Source: Candidatus Anaerostipes avistercoris (GTDB taxonomy: Bacteria; Bacillota; Clostridia; Lachnospirales; Lachnospiraceae). From it: DNA of 59,886 nt. Location: contig DWWD01000006.1 of the NCBI GenBank assembly GCA_019119895.1, positions 1-59,886 of the forward strand, given 5' to 3'. Below the pieces are notes generated by a model. It did no database searches. It had not been told where the DNA came from and saw only the letters and a program-made list of their open reading frames with translations. Positions 42,028-51,601 of the stretch are shown here, one piece after another (the first letter of the stretch is position 1; each line of letters starts with the position of its first letter). Both the position numbers and the translations under genes were made by a program.

Positions 42028-45000
42028 TTATTTTATTCGTATAATCCTAAACTGATTCTTATTGCTTATACTAGAAATTTTCCTATCTTTTCTATTATAA
42101 GAATGTCCACAGTATAATCTATTACCTTTTTTCCCTCCTGTAATAATAATTGAATGATTCCAAGTTTTCTTATTTCTTTTAACTTGTACAATATCACCTT
42201 TTTGACTTTTATTCTGTAAATCCTTTTTAGTTTTACAAGATATAATTTGGGCACCTTTCTTTTTCCAATAGTTATAAAATCCTGATACTGTAGTCCAAGT
42301 CGTTGTCTCTTTCCAACGATAATATCCGTAATTTCCATGCCATTGTAAATACTTATAGGAATACCAATATTTATTTGTTTTATAAACATTCTTATATTTA
42401 AATATATTTTTAGGTTTATACATTTTTTTACCACCAGCATGTACACATTGAGATACAAAGTTTGTACAGTCACTTCCATTATGATAATTATATTTAGGAT
42501 TTCTCTTTTTTGCCCATTTTTTTGCATAATTTACTGCATTAGCTATACTATAATGTCCACTCGGGTCTGTATAATTCACCGGATTGTTTTTACAATATGC
42601 ATACAAATGCCATGTATCTGGTTCTTTTGTCTCTCCCCGGTAGGTATCTTCTGTCAGGAATCTCCCATCTTCCGGATTATAGTATCTGGCATTCAGGTAA
42701 TAGAGTCCTGTCGTGCTGTCATAGATACCACCTGTATAACATACCTCATTCCCGGCCTTGTTATCTCCTTCGATCGTTGTTTCCCCGAAGTCCGTATACC
42801 GATAAACTGCATCCGCTGTCCCGTCTTCTTTGATCAGGCTGGTGGTGCTTCCCTGGATGTCTTTATTATAGAGATAGTAGGAGGTCTTCTCACCATCGTA
42901 ACGCTGCGTTCCAATGATGTTTCCTTCCAGACCGATCAGGTTCTGGGATGTCTGTTCTCCTTCTCCATCGGTCGTATAAGATACCACACCGTCCTGATAG
43001 TAATAGTTTGTCGTCGCGTCTCCTTCGATCTTCCGGATTCTCTGATCTTCTCCATTATACTTGTTCTGCTGGACCACTCCGGTCTTGCCGTCTTTTGTCA
43101 TGACAGCGACTTCACTCAGACGGTTCCTTGCATCGTAAGCTTTCAGAGTCCTCTCACCTGTTTTCGTATTCTTTACCTCTGTCTCGTTTCCGCTGCCATC
43201 ATAAGAATACTGACGGACAGAATCGACTGCCTGTCCTTTTTCCACGGTTGCTGTCTTGATCTGATCCAGTCCATTATAAGCATATGTCGTCTTTTCATTT
43301 CCATCATCTTCTGACAGACGGTTGCCTGCATTATCATAGGTATAGGTGACTGTCTTTTTCTGATCCCCGTCCGTATGATCGGTTGTGACTGTCCTGGTTA
43401 ATCGTCCGAAAGCATCATAAGTATAATCTTTTGTCTCATTGACTGCTTTCTTAGCAGAATAACGGTTGATCTCTGTTTTCTTAACGATATTGGAGTTCTT
43501 ATCATAAGCATAGGTATAGGACTCCATCTCTTTTCCGGTCTCGAGATCTTTTCCTGTCATCTTTGTAACGCGGTCAAACTGATCATAGGTATAGTCTTTC
43601 TGTACTGCTTTGCTGCTGCCTGATGAGATATCCCGGATGTCTTTGATCTGTGTCACCTTTCCATAGGCGTCATACACATAAGTACGGATTGTCTCCTGAG
43701 CAGATCCTGTCTGTGCCTTGATCTCGCTGAGCCATCCATTGGCATCGTAGATGTAAGAAAGCCCTGTCATTCCGTTTTTCTTCGTCGGATAAGACACCTT
43801 TTCCAGATTTCCATCTGCATTATATGTGTATGTGATCTGATTTGCCTTGATCTCATCCGCAGATGGCTGGCTGCTCTGGTCGAGCTGGGCATATCCTGTC
43901 ATCCGGCCCCTGCTGTCATAAGTATATTCTGTGTAGCGATAGGCTGTTTCTGTATTCCCGGATACTTCGTAGTCTGCCATCTCGATGACCTGATCATGGA
44001 TATCATAACTGTATTTCGTCATCAGGGTCCGGCTTCCCGCGCTCTCTGCCGGTCCCGGCGCTTCGTAAGATTCGGCTTTGATCAGACGATTTTTCTTATC
44101 ATAACTAAACGTCTGATATGCTCCGTTCCCATAAGTCTCCTTCGTCTTATTTCCTTTCTCGTCATACTCATAGGACACAGCAATCTTCTCGTCTCCATCG
44201 CCCAGATCCACTGTGCGTTCCGTAAGTCCTGCCGCATTGGTAACCTCCTGGTTCACATGACCATTGGCGTCGGTAAGGCTGGTCGTTGTCTTTCCGTCCT
44301 CTCCTATTTCATAAGAGATCTTATGTTTCAGGCTTCCCTGTTCAACCTCTGTCAGACGGTTCTGATCGTCATAGGTATAGGCTGTCTTGTTTCCGTTTCC
44401 ATCTGTGACAGACGCTTCGTTTCCGTTGGCATCGTATTCCGTCTCTGTCACGATCGATGCATCACTGGTGCCGACCTCATTTCCATCTACCTTTGGATCC
44501 TGGATCGTATGGGTCTGCTGCCCCTGTTTGTCATAGAGGTTTAATGTGATCCTGCCGCTTCCTGACACAGAAGTTCCAAGAACAATGGCTGCGATCTCTT
44601 TCCCATCGTCCGTAAACACGTGGTCGGTATACACCCCGCTGCTTAACGTACGGACTGTATTTCCTGATGCATCTTTCCACGTCTTTGACGTCGTCTTTCC
44701 ATTGGTCTTTACCGTCTCAACCGAAAGATTCCCATAAGATTTCGTTCCGCTTAAGGTACGGATCTGTGCATCCTCATATCCATAAGCCGTCTCTGTTACC
44801 GTCTGGAGTCCATCTGCAGATTCTGCTGATCTTACGACACGGTTCAGAGAATCATATGTATAGGTCGTTGTCACACCGGCACTGCTGGTCTCTGACGTTA
44901 CCGTTCCATTTGCATCATATGCCTTCGACTCGGTCTGCGTTTTTCCTTCCAGTTCTTTTTCTGTCTTTACTGCACGTCCCATAAAATCATAGGTCGTCTT

Positions 45001-47700
45001 TGTAACTTCGCCGGTATTCTCATCGGTGCTCTCGATTTCACGTCCCATGGCGTCGTATTTCGTGGTGGAAGCTTCTGTCACATCTCCCTGACTGGTCGTA
45101 GAAGATTCTTCTACTTCGTGATCTGCTTCCTCTGAGGAAATCTCTTCATGAGAGATTTCTTCTCCTTCCTCATACGTCCACTCATCGGTCATCTCCCAGT
45201 TGTCATCCTCATCATAAGCGTAACGGCTCTCTGTCTCCGCCACGGAATCTTTTTCCGTCAGGGTATTCCCATTTTCATCATAGGTATACGCGATATCAGA
45301 AACAGCCTCTCCATCACTGTTCTTTGTCACTTCCTTTTGCGGAAGGTTTGCCTGATCTCCGCTGCCATAGGTCGTTGTTGTCGTCTGTCCGGTCTCATCC
45401 ACTTCCTTTGTCACATTTTCATTGGCATCATAGGCTGTCGATGTGGTCACTTTGACATCTGTTTTGAAATTTACGCTCCGTGATGCTCCGCTTCCTGTCA
45501 GCGTCTGGTAGGAAACCGTTGTTTCTGTTCCTGTCTGCAGAAGAGGATTGGATGTATTTTCGTATTGATAGGTTGTCCGGATTCCCGCAGGATTTACCGC
45601 AGACAAGATCTTTCCTGTGGCCTTTTCATAAGTCATGGAATCTTTGGCGATCTGTGTACCGTCTCCCTTATGGGATGTGACAGTGGTCGTTCCATCCCCA
45701 TAGACAAGCTTCTGGTATTCTCCATTTGGCTTCGTAAATTTTACAGCTTTCTTGTCTTCATAAGCGATGGCATAACTGTTTCCTTTCGCATCTTTGATCT
45801 GAACAAGCCAGCCTTCCTGATCATAACTGTATGGATATGACACGGTCTGCCCCTGATCCGCGGACTGACGTCTGGCTTCTTTTAAGTTTCCATCTCCATC
45901 ATAAGTATACGCCATTTTGGTGCCATCCGGCAGACTGATCTTCTGGAGCAGATCAGAAGCATCATATTCCATGGTCAGCGTCTGGTTCTTGTTGGTTGTA
46001 ACCGCAGCAAGTCTTCCCTGATCATCATACTCATATAAGATATAATTGCCGTTGGCGTCTTCCTGCGCTGTCAGGAATCCATTGGCATCAAAGCGATAAA
46101 CGTTCTGATCCTTATCCGTCAGCGTACAGGAGGAAAGGATGGTCTTCTGTACGGTTTCTTTCTCAATCTGTGTCTCCCCGCCGGATGAGACTGTAACATT
46201 ATGGCTTGGCCGATAGTCCTCACTGGATTCACCGGATCTTGCCAGAATACTCTCACTGCCTTCGTTCGGAGACTGTTCTTCAAATCCTCCATTCTTTACA
46301 TTTTCAAGTTTTAATGTATAATCTTTGCTCTCTTTGGAGATATAACCGTCTCCATCTTTCTGGAAGGTAAGATACGTTCCGTCACTATCCTGGAATATGA
46401 TATCATTTCCCACCTGATACAGGTTCTTATGGAATGTATCATACCATCCGTTCCCCAGCATACCTGTCTTATCCGTCTGGCTGTTATAAGTTCTTGTAAG
46501 AGACAATCCCATGGCTCCTACAGAAATATCAAAGTCATCTGCCGCATACGTCAGATTTCCGCTGGCTTTATCAATCGTTCCCGTGCCGTTCGGGGTGGAA
46601 ATCTCCGCAGTATCGCGATAATCTTTGCTTCCAAGGGACTGCTGATATTCGCTCTTTCCATCCTGCCGGATCTTTCCTGCATCCGCCGTCTGACTGGCTC
46701 CCAGTACTTTACCGCTTTTTGCCAGCTTTACCGCACGGACTTTATAATAATATTCTTTTCCGCTTCCTGTCAGAGTGTCTGCACACCATGCGTTCTTGAC
46801 CGCACTCTGTACTAGTGTCGCGTCAGACGGCTGGAAATCTTCACTGGTTCCCCGATGCACCTCATAATAGATGCTTCCCGGAAGGGCTTCTTCTTTCTTC
46901 CAGGAAATGACCGCTTTTCCATAGGATTTCCGAACGGAAGCATCCTGCGGCTGATACTCATCTGCCTGCGCCTGATCTGTGAAGTGGTAGGTAAGAGTCT
47001 TTTCTGTCTGATTTCCCGCCCGGTCTGTTACGATCAGCTTAATTTCATAGGCTCCGCTGTCTGTAAAATAGGATGCCGGAAGTTCAACGGAACCACTGGC
47101 CTTATCTCCTGCCTTGACTTTCTCTCCGTTTCCAACCTGATACTCAATCTTTGACAGATAGGAATCCGATACATTCCATTTCAGCGTCGGCGTCATATTG
47201 GAAGAAGGATCGTCTTCTGTCGTTCCTTTGCCATCCCCGGCATCAATGGAAGCACTTGTAATCTTCGGTGCTGCACTGTCCACATACAGATAGACACTCT
47301 TCCTTGTTCCGTAAATTCCTCCGTTGTCCAGTCCACGGATGCTGACTCGATAAATACCATCCGTCAGTCCCAGACTCTTCGCATCCAGCGTATAATTTCC
47401 ACCTGCCGTATTCTTTCCTGTGGACGTGTAGTCTTTCACGACTTTCGTCTCTTCTGTCTTATCACTGTTCATAGCCGCTACACGGTACTGAACCTGTTTC
47501 AGTGATTTTGATGTGATTCCGCTCCATGCGATGGTACTTTTTCCATCTTTTTTGATATACTGCGGCGAAGCTGTCACACTGCCCGGCGCTGTCGGTCCGT
47601 CATAGTAGGTCACGACCATCTTTGGCCGGTAAGACGCATTGGAATATCTGGAAGAATAAAACTTTCCAAAGCTCTTAGTCTCATCCGCATTCTTTAACAT
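42028..47700 (-). CDS. RHS/YD-repeat toxin-like protein, C-terminal part with Amidase_6-like tip (broken gene)
   Basis: An 1890-residue frame (in-frame sense continues to 47802). In order: end of a DNRLRE domain, Ig/FN3-like domains (about 35-340), more than twenty YD/RHS repeats, and the RHS core ending YYLNARYYNPEDGRFLTED and DPSGHY (about 1709). The 180-residue tip is much more AT-, Lys- and Tyr-rich and has DCTNFVSQC with Cys 1745 and a later NHSIIIT with His 1849, the Amidase_6/NlpC-like catalytic pair. RHS proteins carry such tips as contact-delivered toxins or wall hydrolases. Without its N-terminal signal peptide this piece cannot be exported. Confidence 0.88.
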   Translation of the reverse strand: MLKNADETKSFGKFYSSRYSNASYRPKMVVTYYDGPTAPGSVTASPQYIKKDGKSTIAWSGITSKSLKQVQYRVAAMNSDKTEETKVVKDYTSTGKNTAGGNYTLDAKSLGLTDGIYRVSIRGLDNGGIYGTRKSVYLYVDSAAPKITSASIDAGDGKGTTEDDPSSNMTPTLKWNVSDSYLSKIEYQVGNGEKVKAGDKASGSVELPASYFTDSGAYEIKLIVTDRAGNQTEKTLTYHFTDQAQADEYQPQDASVRKSYGKAVISWKKEEALPGSIYYEVHRGTSEDFQPSDATLVQSAVKNAWCADTLTGSGKEYYYKVRAVKLAKSGKVLGASQTADAGKIRQDGKSEYQQSLGSKDYRDTAEISTPNGTGTIDKASGNLTYAADDFDISVGAMGLSLTRTYNSQTDKTGMLGNGWYDTFHKNLYQVGNDIIFQDSDGTYLTFQKDGDGYISKESKDYTLKLENVKNGGFEEQSPNEGSESILARSGESSEDYRPSHNVTVSSGGETQIEKETVQKTILSSCTLTDKDQNVYRFDANGFLTAQEDANGNYILYEYDDQGRLAAVTTNKNQTLTMEYDASDLLQKISLPDGTKMAYTYDGDGNLKEARRQSADQGQTVSYPYSYDQEGWLVQIKDAKGNSYAIAYEDKKAVKFTKPNGEYQKLVYGDGTTTVTSHKGDGTQIAKDSMTYEKATGKILSAVNPAGIRTTYQYENTSNPLLQTGTETTVSYQTLTGSGASRSVNFKTDVKVTTSTAYDANENVTKEVDETGQTTTTTYGSGDQANLPQKEVTKNSDGEAVSDIAYTYDENGNTLTEKDSVAETESRYAYDEDDNWEMTDEWTYEEGEEISHEEISSEEADHEVEESSTTSQGDVTEASTTKYDAMGREIESTDENTGEVTKTTYDFMGRAVKTEKELEGKTQTESKAYDANGTVTSETSSAGVTTTYTYDSLNRVVRSAESADGLQTVTETAYGYEDAQIRTLSGTKSYGNLSVETVKTNGKTTSKTWKDASGNTVRTLSSGVYTDHVFTDDGKEIAAIVLGTSVSGSGRITLNLYDKQGQQTHTIQDPKVDGNEVGTSDASIVTETEYDANGNEASVTDGNGNKTAYTYDDQNRLTEVEQGSLKHKISYEIGEDGKTTTSLTDANGHVNQEVTNAAGLTERTVDLGDGDEKIAVSYEYDEKGNKTKETYGNGAYQTFSYDKKNRLIKAESYEAPGPAESAGSRTLMTKYSYDIHDQVIEMADYEVSGNTETAYRYTEYTYDSRGRMTGYAQLDQSSQPSADEIKANQITYTYNADGNLEKVSYPTKKNGMTGLSYIYDANGWLSEIKAQTGSAQETIRTYVYDAYGKVTQIKDIRDISSGSSKAVQKDYTYDQFDRVTKMTGKDLETGKEMESYTYAYDKNSNIVKKTEINRYSAKKAVNETKDYTYDAFGRLTRTVTTDHTDGDQKKTVTYTYDNAGNRLSEDDGNEKTTYAYNGLDQIKTATVEKGQAVDSVRQYSYDGSGNETEVKNTKTGERTLKAYDARNRLSEVAVMTKDGKTGVVQQNKYNGEDQRIRKIEGDATTNYYYQDGVVSYTTDGEGEQTSQNLIGLEGNIIGTQRYDGEKTSYYLYNKDIQGSTTSLIKEDGTADAVYRYTDFGETTIEGDNKAGNEVCYTGGIYDSTTGLYYLNARYYNPEDGRFLTEDTYRGETKEPDTWHLYAYCKNNPVNYTDPSGHYSIANAVNYAKKWAKKRNPKYNYHNGSDCTNFVSQCVHAGGKKMYKPKNIFKYKNVYKTNKYWYSYKYLQWHGNYGYYRWKETTTWTTVSGFYNYWKKKGAQIISCKTKKDLQNKSQKGDIVQVKRNKKTWNHSIIITGGKKGNRLYCGHSYNRKDRKISSISNKNQFRIIRIK

Positions 47701-47808
47701 GATCCCACAAGATGCGATCGCACCAGACGCAACCTCTCTGGCATGACTGGTCAGATTGATCGATCTTGATTTGCGTGCGGTTCCCGTCGTTGTCGTTGTG
47801 CCGTAATT

Positions 47809-47955
47809 TACGCGTTAGGCTTAAGTCATGCAGGCTGTGATACAGAACCTTTTTTGCATTTATGGAAAAAAGGTTCTGTAAAGCAGTCTATAGGACGCAG
47901 TCCGCGAATGAAGGAACTTTGTTCCTGAATGAAAGACTTAAGCCGTTATCATAAG
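47809..47955. mobile_element. 147-bp MITE-like palindromic element inserted in the RHS gene
   Basis: Terminal inverted repeats GGCTTAAGTC (47818-47827) and GACTTAAGCC (47935-47944) extend imperfectly to about 20 bases each. Inside is a perfect 15-bp stem (47841-47855 with 47866-47880) and an AGGAAC/GTTCCT hairpin (47912-47926). Flanks end in AA on both sides, a possible 2-bp target duplication. Removing the element and one AA joins the reading frame as Pro-Asn-Tyr-Gly, as expected in a DNRLRE domain. There is no transposase gene, so it would need one in trans. Confidence 0.72.
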
Positions 47956-49349
47956 TTCGGCCGGTTGCTCCAGGTAAGACCCGGTCTGGTCCATCCTGCC
48001 GTCACCCTTCGTGCTTCGATCACCTGACCGCTCTGGCTGTTTTCCGTCTCATAAATGGTCAGCGACGCAGAATCTACATATTTCCCTTTGATCTTTTCCG
48101 TAAAATCTTTAAATCTCAGATAAGTACGGCACACTCCCTGCTTCGCTTTTCCAGCCATCATAACTGTGACACCGGAATCATAAAAGTTCATGTCTTTGTA
48201 GGTGCCGTTTATGACATATACATCCCAAAAGTCTGTGGATCCCTTCCATGTGACCGTCGGATCGATCGTTACCGGATATTTCCGCCCGGAGTCTTTAAAA
48301 TAATCCCCGTCTAATACCAGAGTCAAAAGATAGGTGTCTTCTTCTCCCTCGATTGCTTCGATCTCATAGGAAATTTGTTCACTGTAAGCATTTCCAGAAG
48401 CATCATTCATGTTTGGAGCTTCCAGAGACGCCACAATATCTCCGGTCTCTTTGTCCAAGAATGTGATGCCGCCGTCTAAGACATTTTTCTTGGCTGTCAT
48501 GCCTTTGGCATAAAATCGGAACTGAAGCTTATGATCATCCGGCGCTTCATGCAGTGTAATGCTCTCCTTGATCCCGGTATCCAGTGATTGATAGGAAAAG
48601 GCGTATTCTTTATCATCAGACTCATAGGAAACTTTAACCGGAAGTTCTTCCTTTTCGTCTTCCGCATTCAGTACCTCTTCTTTTTCTACCTCTCCCCGGG
48701 TCAGCTCCTGGATATCAGCAAATGCATTCTCTCCTGCCACCGCTTTTTCGATTGCGGCAGCGGTCTTATCGGAAGCTGTTTCTTCTGCCTTTTGTGTATC
48801 CTGGCTTTGTACCGCGGCTTTTTTTACTGCGGCTCCTGCCTGTGACTGTTCTTCCTGCCGGCTCTCTCCGGCATTCTGGTCATCTGATGTCTGATCTTCT
48901 TTCTTTTCTCCATAAATTGGAGCAAAAGAAATGACATAATTGCCATTTTCCATCAAAATCGGAGTGTCCTTTGTCAGGTCTTTCGGCAGATAATGCTTCT
49001 TATCTCCTTCTTTGTTGGTATATTGATATTCCTTTAAATCCTTCCCGCTCTCGCTTTTTCCTCCATCTACTTTGACAAGAGTTGGATCATAATCTTTGAG
49101 ATTTCCATCCTCATCTTCGAACCGGACATCCTGTCCATAAAAAACGGTCTGCTTCTTTCCTCCGGCCAGCTGAAACGTCGTCGAACTTTTCGTACTCTCC
49201 GCATCTATGACCTCTTTTTGGTTTCCCTGCGTTTCCTGCGCTCCATAAATCTTTCGGACCGCCGTTCCGATCTCCGCCCACTGCACTGACGTGAACATCA
49301 GAACAAACGCCAGAAAACTGCATAATCCTCTCTTGATATGTTTTTTCAT
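47949..49349 (-). CDS. RHS protein, N-terminal part with signal peptide (broken gene)
   Basis: A 466-residue piece of the same gene as 42028-47700. It has a Sec signal peptide (1-37, basic start and hydrophobic core ending near IYGA), a Glu/Lys/Gln-rich low-complexity segment (about 150-235) and most of a DNRLRE carbohydrate-binding-type domain (about 360-466) that stops at WSNRPNL. The stop lies inside the inserted element. AAGGAG precedes the ATG; a possible promoter is TTGACC (49467-49472) with TAAGTG 17 bp on. Made alone it would be a secreted fragment without toxin. Confidence 0.85.
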   Translation of the reverse strand: MKKHIKRGLCSFLAFVLMFTSVQWAEIGTAVRKIYGAQETQGNQKEVIDAESTKSSTTFQLAGGKKQTVFYGQDVRFEDEDGNLKDYDPTLVKVDGGKSESGKDLKEYQYTNKEGDKKHYLPKDLTKDTPILMENGNYVISFAPIYGEKKEDQTSDDQNAGESRQEEQSQAGAAVKKAAVQSQDTQKAEETASDKTAAAIEKAVAGENAFADIQELTRGEVEKEEVLNAEDEKEELPVKVSYESDDKEYAFSYQSLDTGIKESITLHEAPDDHKLQFRFYAKGMTAKKNVLDGGITFLDKETGDIVASLEAPNMNDASGNAYSEQISYEIEAIEGEEDTYLLTLVLDGDYFKDSGRKYPVTIDPTVTWKGSTDFWDVYVINGTYKDMNFYDSGVTVMMAGKAKQGVCRTYLRFKDFTEKIKGKYVDSASLTIYETENSQSGQVIEARRVTAGWTRPGLTWSNRPNL

Positions 49350-49549
49350 ACATTCTCCTTTTTGTATTTTGCTAAAACTTTCAGTTACACACCCAGCTAC
49401 TCTTCGTTCTTTGTTTCATATCCTCCTTTCTCTTACATGCCTTCACTTATATATCCGGAAAAAGAGGGTCAAAGTAACGGTGGACCTCAAAATTTTTTAA
49501 CTTTGTTGAAAATGCATAAAAAGTTTTTCATAATCTAGTTATTTTGTAC
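49350..49549. other. RHS upstream region
   Basis: Non-coding. It carries a possible minus-strand promoter (TTGACC 49467-49472) and two purine-rich ribosome-binding-like sites. I see no further gene or repeat in it. Confidence 0.5.
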
Positions 49550-49617
49550 AAAAATAACAGGAAGATAAAATGTTTCCATCTTATCTTCCTGTTAAGGCAC
49601 CGAATCCCGGTGCTGAT
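49550..49617 (-). terminator. Left copy of a 68-bp repeat, terminator of the vanZ operon
   Basis: Identical base for base to 51496-51563. Read on minus it has a GCACCG/CGGTGC hairpin, then a 13-bp stem AACAGGAAGATAA/TTATCTTCCTGTT followed by ATTTTT, a good terminator for the VanZ gene 47 bases upstream. Confidence 0.88.
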
Positions 49618-49663
49618 CAACATCACCTCTAACACTTTCCTTAATATTTTCTTTTCAAACAAG

Positions 49664-50506
49664 CTAAATAAAATTTTGTATTATATTTCTTGCAAGCAAA
49701 AGTCCAAAAAATACCGTTCCACAAATCGAAAGAATCTTTCCCGCTTTTGCTCCCAGATCCCGGTTATATTTCTTTGTCACCCAGACTGCTGCCAGCTGTA
49801 TGGCAAAATATATAACCAGCGTGTAATGTGTCCCCTGGAAGGACAACGCTCCTCCCTGATTACCGGACCAGACAGGAAAACCCCAGGATGCCAGAAGCAT
49901 ATCCCCCAGGCACATTCCCATTCGATAAGGAAATCCGAACAGCCATCCAAGTATCGACAAACAAAGACCATAGGTTCCATAACCTGCCGGTTTGCCCCCG
50001 CTGGCTTTCCAGCATTTTTTCAGAATCCAGAATACCAGATAGCCCGCCAGACATCCGATGCCATTGGCAATCACATCGTCCATATCTGCCAGCCTTCCGG
50101 TAAACAGAAACTGAATCATCTCGATTCCAAGAGACAGAAGCACCCCAAAGCCAATATATTTCCAATGCCATTTTATATCTTTTTGAAAAACCAGCGGCAG
50201 AAAAGCACCAGCTGGCAGAAATAAGAGTATATTTAACAAGAAGTATCTGCCATCAAAATCCTGAAAGGGAATCAGCTGACCATTGTGTGCATTATGAATC
50301 GACCAGGGCGCTGTAATTCCCGTAATCATCAGGAGTGTCACCAAATACACAAGCGCAATATAGTACAAAATATAATCTTTCCCCTGTCTGGCGAATTTTT
50401 TCAGACATATTTTATGGATCCCATAAATCAGCAGTGTCAAGAGAAGTCCGATCCAGCAGGCTTTTGATAAATATGACATGCCTATTAACAATTTAGAAAC
50501 CATCAT
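49664..50506 (-). CDS. VanZ-like membrane protein
   Basis: A 280-residue protein with about seven membrane helices. Residues 1-165 are a VanZ-like domain with the hallmark GIEMIQFLFTGRLADMDDVIANGIG (about 121-146 in parts). The remaining hundred residues add more helices, as in RDD-like fusions. VanZ proteins lower teicoplanin or other cell-envelope antibiotic sensitivity in some hosts; most homologues are uncharacterised. GGAGAAGG precedes the ATG. It follows the next gene by 13 bases. Confidence 0.82.
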   Translation of the reverse strand: MMVSKLLIGMSYLSKACWIGLLLTLLIYGIHKICLKKFARQGKDYILYYIALVYLVTLLMITGITAPWSIHNAHNGQLIPFQDFDGRYFLLNILLFLPAGAFLPLVFQKDIKWHWKYIGFGVLLSLGIEMIQFLFTGRLADMDDVIANGIGCLAGYLVFWILKKCWKASGGKPAGYGTYGLCLSILGWLFGFPYRMGMCLGDMLLASWGFPVWSGNQGGALSFQGTHYTLVIYFAIQLAAVWVTKKYNRDLGAKAGKILSICGTVFFGLLLARNIIQNFI

Positions 50507-50519
50507 AATCCTTCTCCCT

Positions 50520-51368
50520 CTATCTGATCTTCGGAATGATATATCGAAATCCGGTTTCTTTTTTTATTTTTTCTAATTGTTCCATTTTCTTTTCCAGATC
50601 GCTTTTTCCATCATAATGAAGATATCCCTGACATTTCACCGATAACAAAATTTTTTGAAACTCCTGTGAATCTGTCTCTTTCAGACAAAGAGACGGAAAT
50701 ACAAGAATCCGATCCAGTAGTATTTCTTCATTGTCCAATGAAACACTCACATTCTCCTTAAAAAATTCCTTAATCTGAAACTTCAAATCTTTTTCACCCA
50801 GATACTTTCCCTGGAATGTATCCCCGACTTTGAAAATCTTCTGGTAAGAGGCGCCTGCAAGCACCGGAATGACCTGATCTGCTCCTTTTTGGTAATCTTT
50901 TTTCTCAAATGTCTCTCCTGTCTCTATTAACTCATCCATTTTCTTCTGACTTGTGAAATCATAAGATACCTGCAAAGATTCAAGCGGTGTAAGAATCTGT
51001 CCATTGATTTTCTGATTCAGTGCATCTTTCCCGCCGGAAACATATGCTTCATTTCCCGGGAACTTTCCAAGATATTCAATATCCTGACGACTGACATCAT
51101 AGTAATCAGTTCCAAAGGTATCTTTCACATTTTTATAAGTTTCTTTTAAAACGGCACCGGCGTCTTTTTGTTTCAAAAAATCTTCAAAACTACTATTTTC
51201 ACTGTCATAATCATCTGTGAGCATCCATTCTCCACTTCCTGAAATCTCCACTTCCAAAGTTCCGCTATTCTGCTGCGGAGAATTTTTTTCAAATAATTTA
51301 CCGAATAATAAAGCTGCAATTAATACACCAATTAAAATACTTCCAATTATTTTTACCTTCTTTTTCAT
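50520..51368 (-). CDS. Membrane-anchored extracytoplasmic protein of unknown function
   Basis: A 282-residue protein: Lys-rich start, one membrane helix (about 5-25), then a hydrophilic exported domain. The segment FKVGDTFQGKYLGEKDLKFQI resembles the extracellular domain of MacB/BceB-type permeases, but no permease helices follow. AGAGGGA lies six bases before ATG 51368, favoured over 51374. With the VanZ gene it forms a two-gene operon enclosed by the 68-bp repeats. Confidence 0.65.
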   Translation of the reverse strand: MKKKVKIIGSILIGVLIAALLFGKLFEKNSPQQNSGTLEVEISGSGEWMLTDDYDSENSSFEDFLKQKDAGAVLKETYKNVKDTFGTDYYDVSRQDIEYLGKFPGNEAYVSGGKDALNQKINGQILTPLESLQVSYDFTSQKKMDELIETGETFEKKDYQKGADQVIPVLAGASYQKIFKVGDTFQGKYLGEKDLKFQIKEFFKENVSVSLDNEEILLDRILVFPSLCLKETDSQEFQKILLSVKCQGYLHYDGKSDLEKKMEQLEKIKKETGFRYIIPKIR

Positions 51369-51460
51369 ATCCATTCCCTCTAATATATATTTATGATGTA
51401 TATCATTTTATAATCATTGTTATAAAATTTCAACTTGATTTTTTATCATACTCTCACAGG

Positions 51461-51495
51461 AGCGTTTTTTATTTCCTAGGGACGCAGTTTCCGTA
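51461..51495. repeat. Hairpin-string intergenic repeat, short copy
   Basis: GGAGCGTTTTTTATTTC followed by CTAGGGACGCAGTTTCC nearly repeats 30757-30787. It abuts the right 68-bp terminator copy. Confidence 0.6.
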
Positions 51496-51563
51496 AAAAA
51501 TAACAGGAAGATAAAATGTTTCCATCTTATCTTCCTGTTAAGGCACCGAATCCCGGTGCTGAT
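51496..51563 (-). terminator. Right copy of the 68-bp repeat, terminator of the MoxR operon
   Basis: Identical to 49550-49617. On minus it lies 38 bases after the transglutaminase stop and provides a 13-bp stem followed by a T-rich run. Confidence 0.88.
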
Positions 51564-51601
51564 TCTTTCAATTTTTCAGGACATCATCAAACTGCCTGAT
51601 A

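Noticed and set aside
42600-46500. Regular repeats in the RHS gene as a CRISPR or satellite array
   Set aside because: They are degenerate YD-repeat codons in one open frame; no identical repeats with unique spacers.
47809-47955. Intron or programmed ribosomal bypass in place of an insertion element
   Set aside because: No intron core or bypass signals recognised; inverted ends and target duplication fit a MITE better.
49381-49419. Twelve-codon leader ORF upstream of the RHS gene
   Set aside because: The GGAGG is only two bases from its ATG and there is no sign of attenuation.
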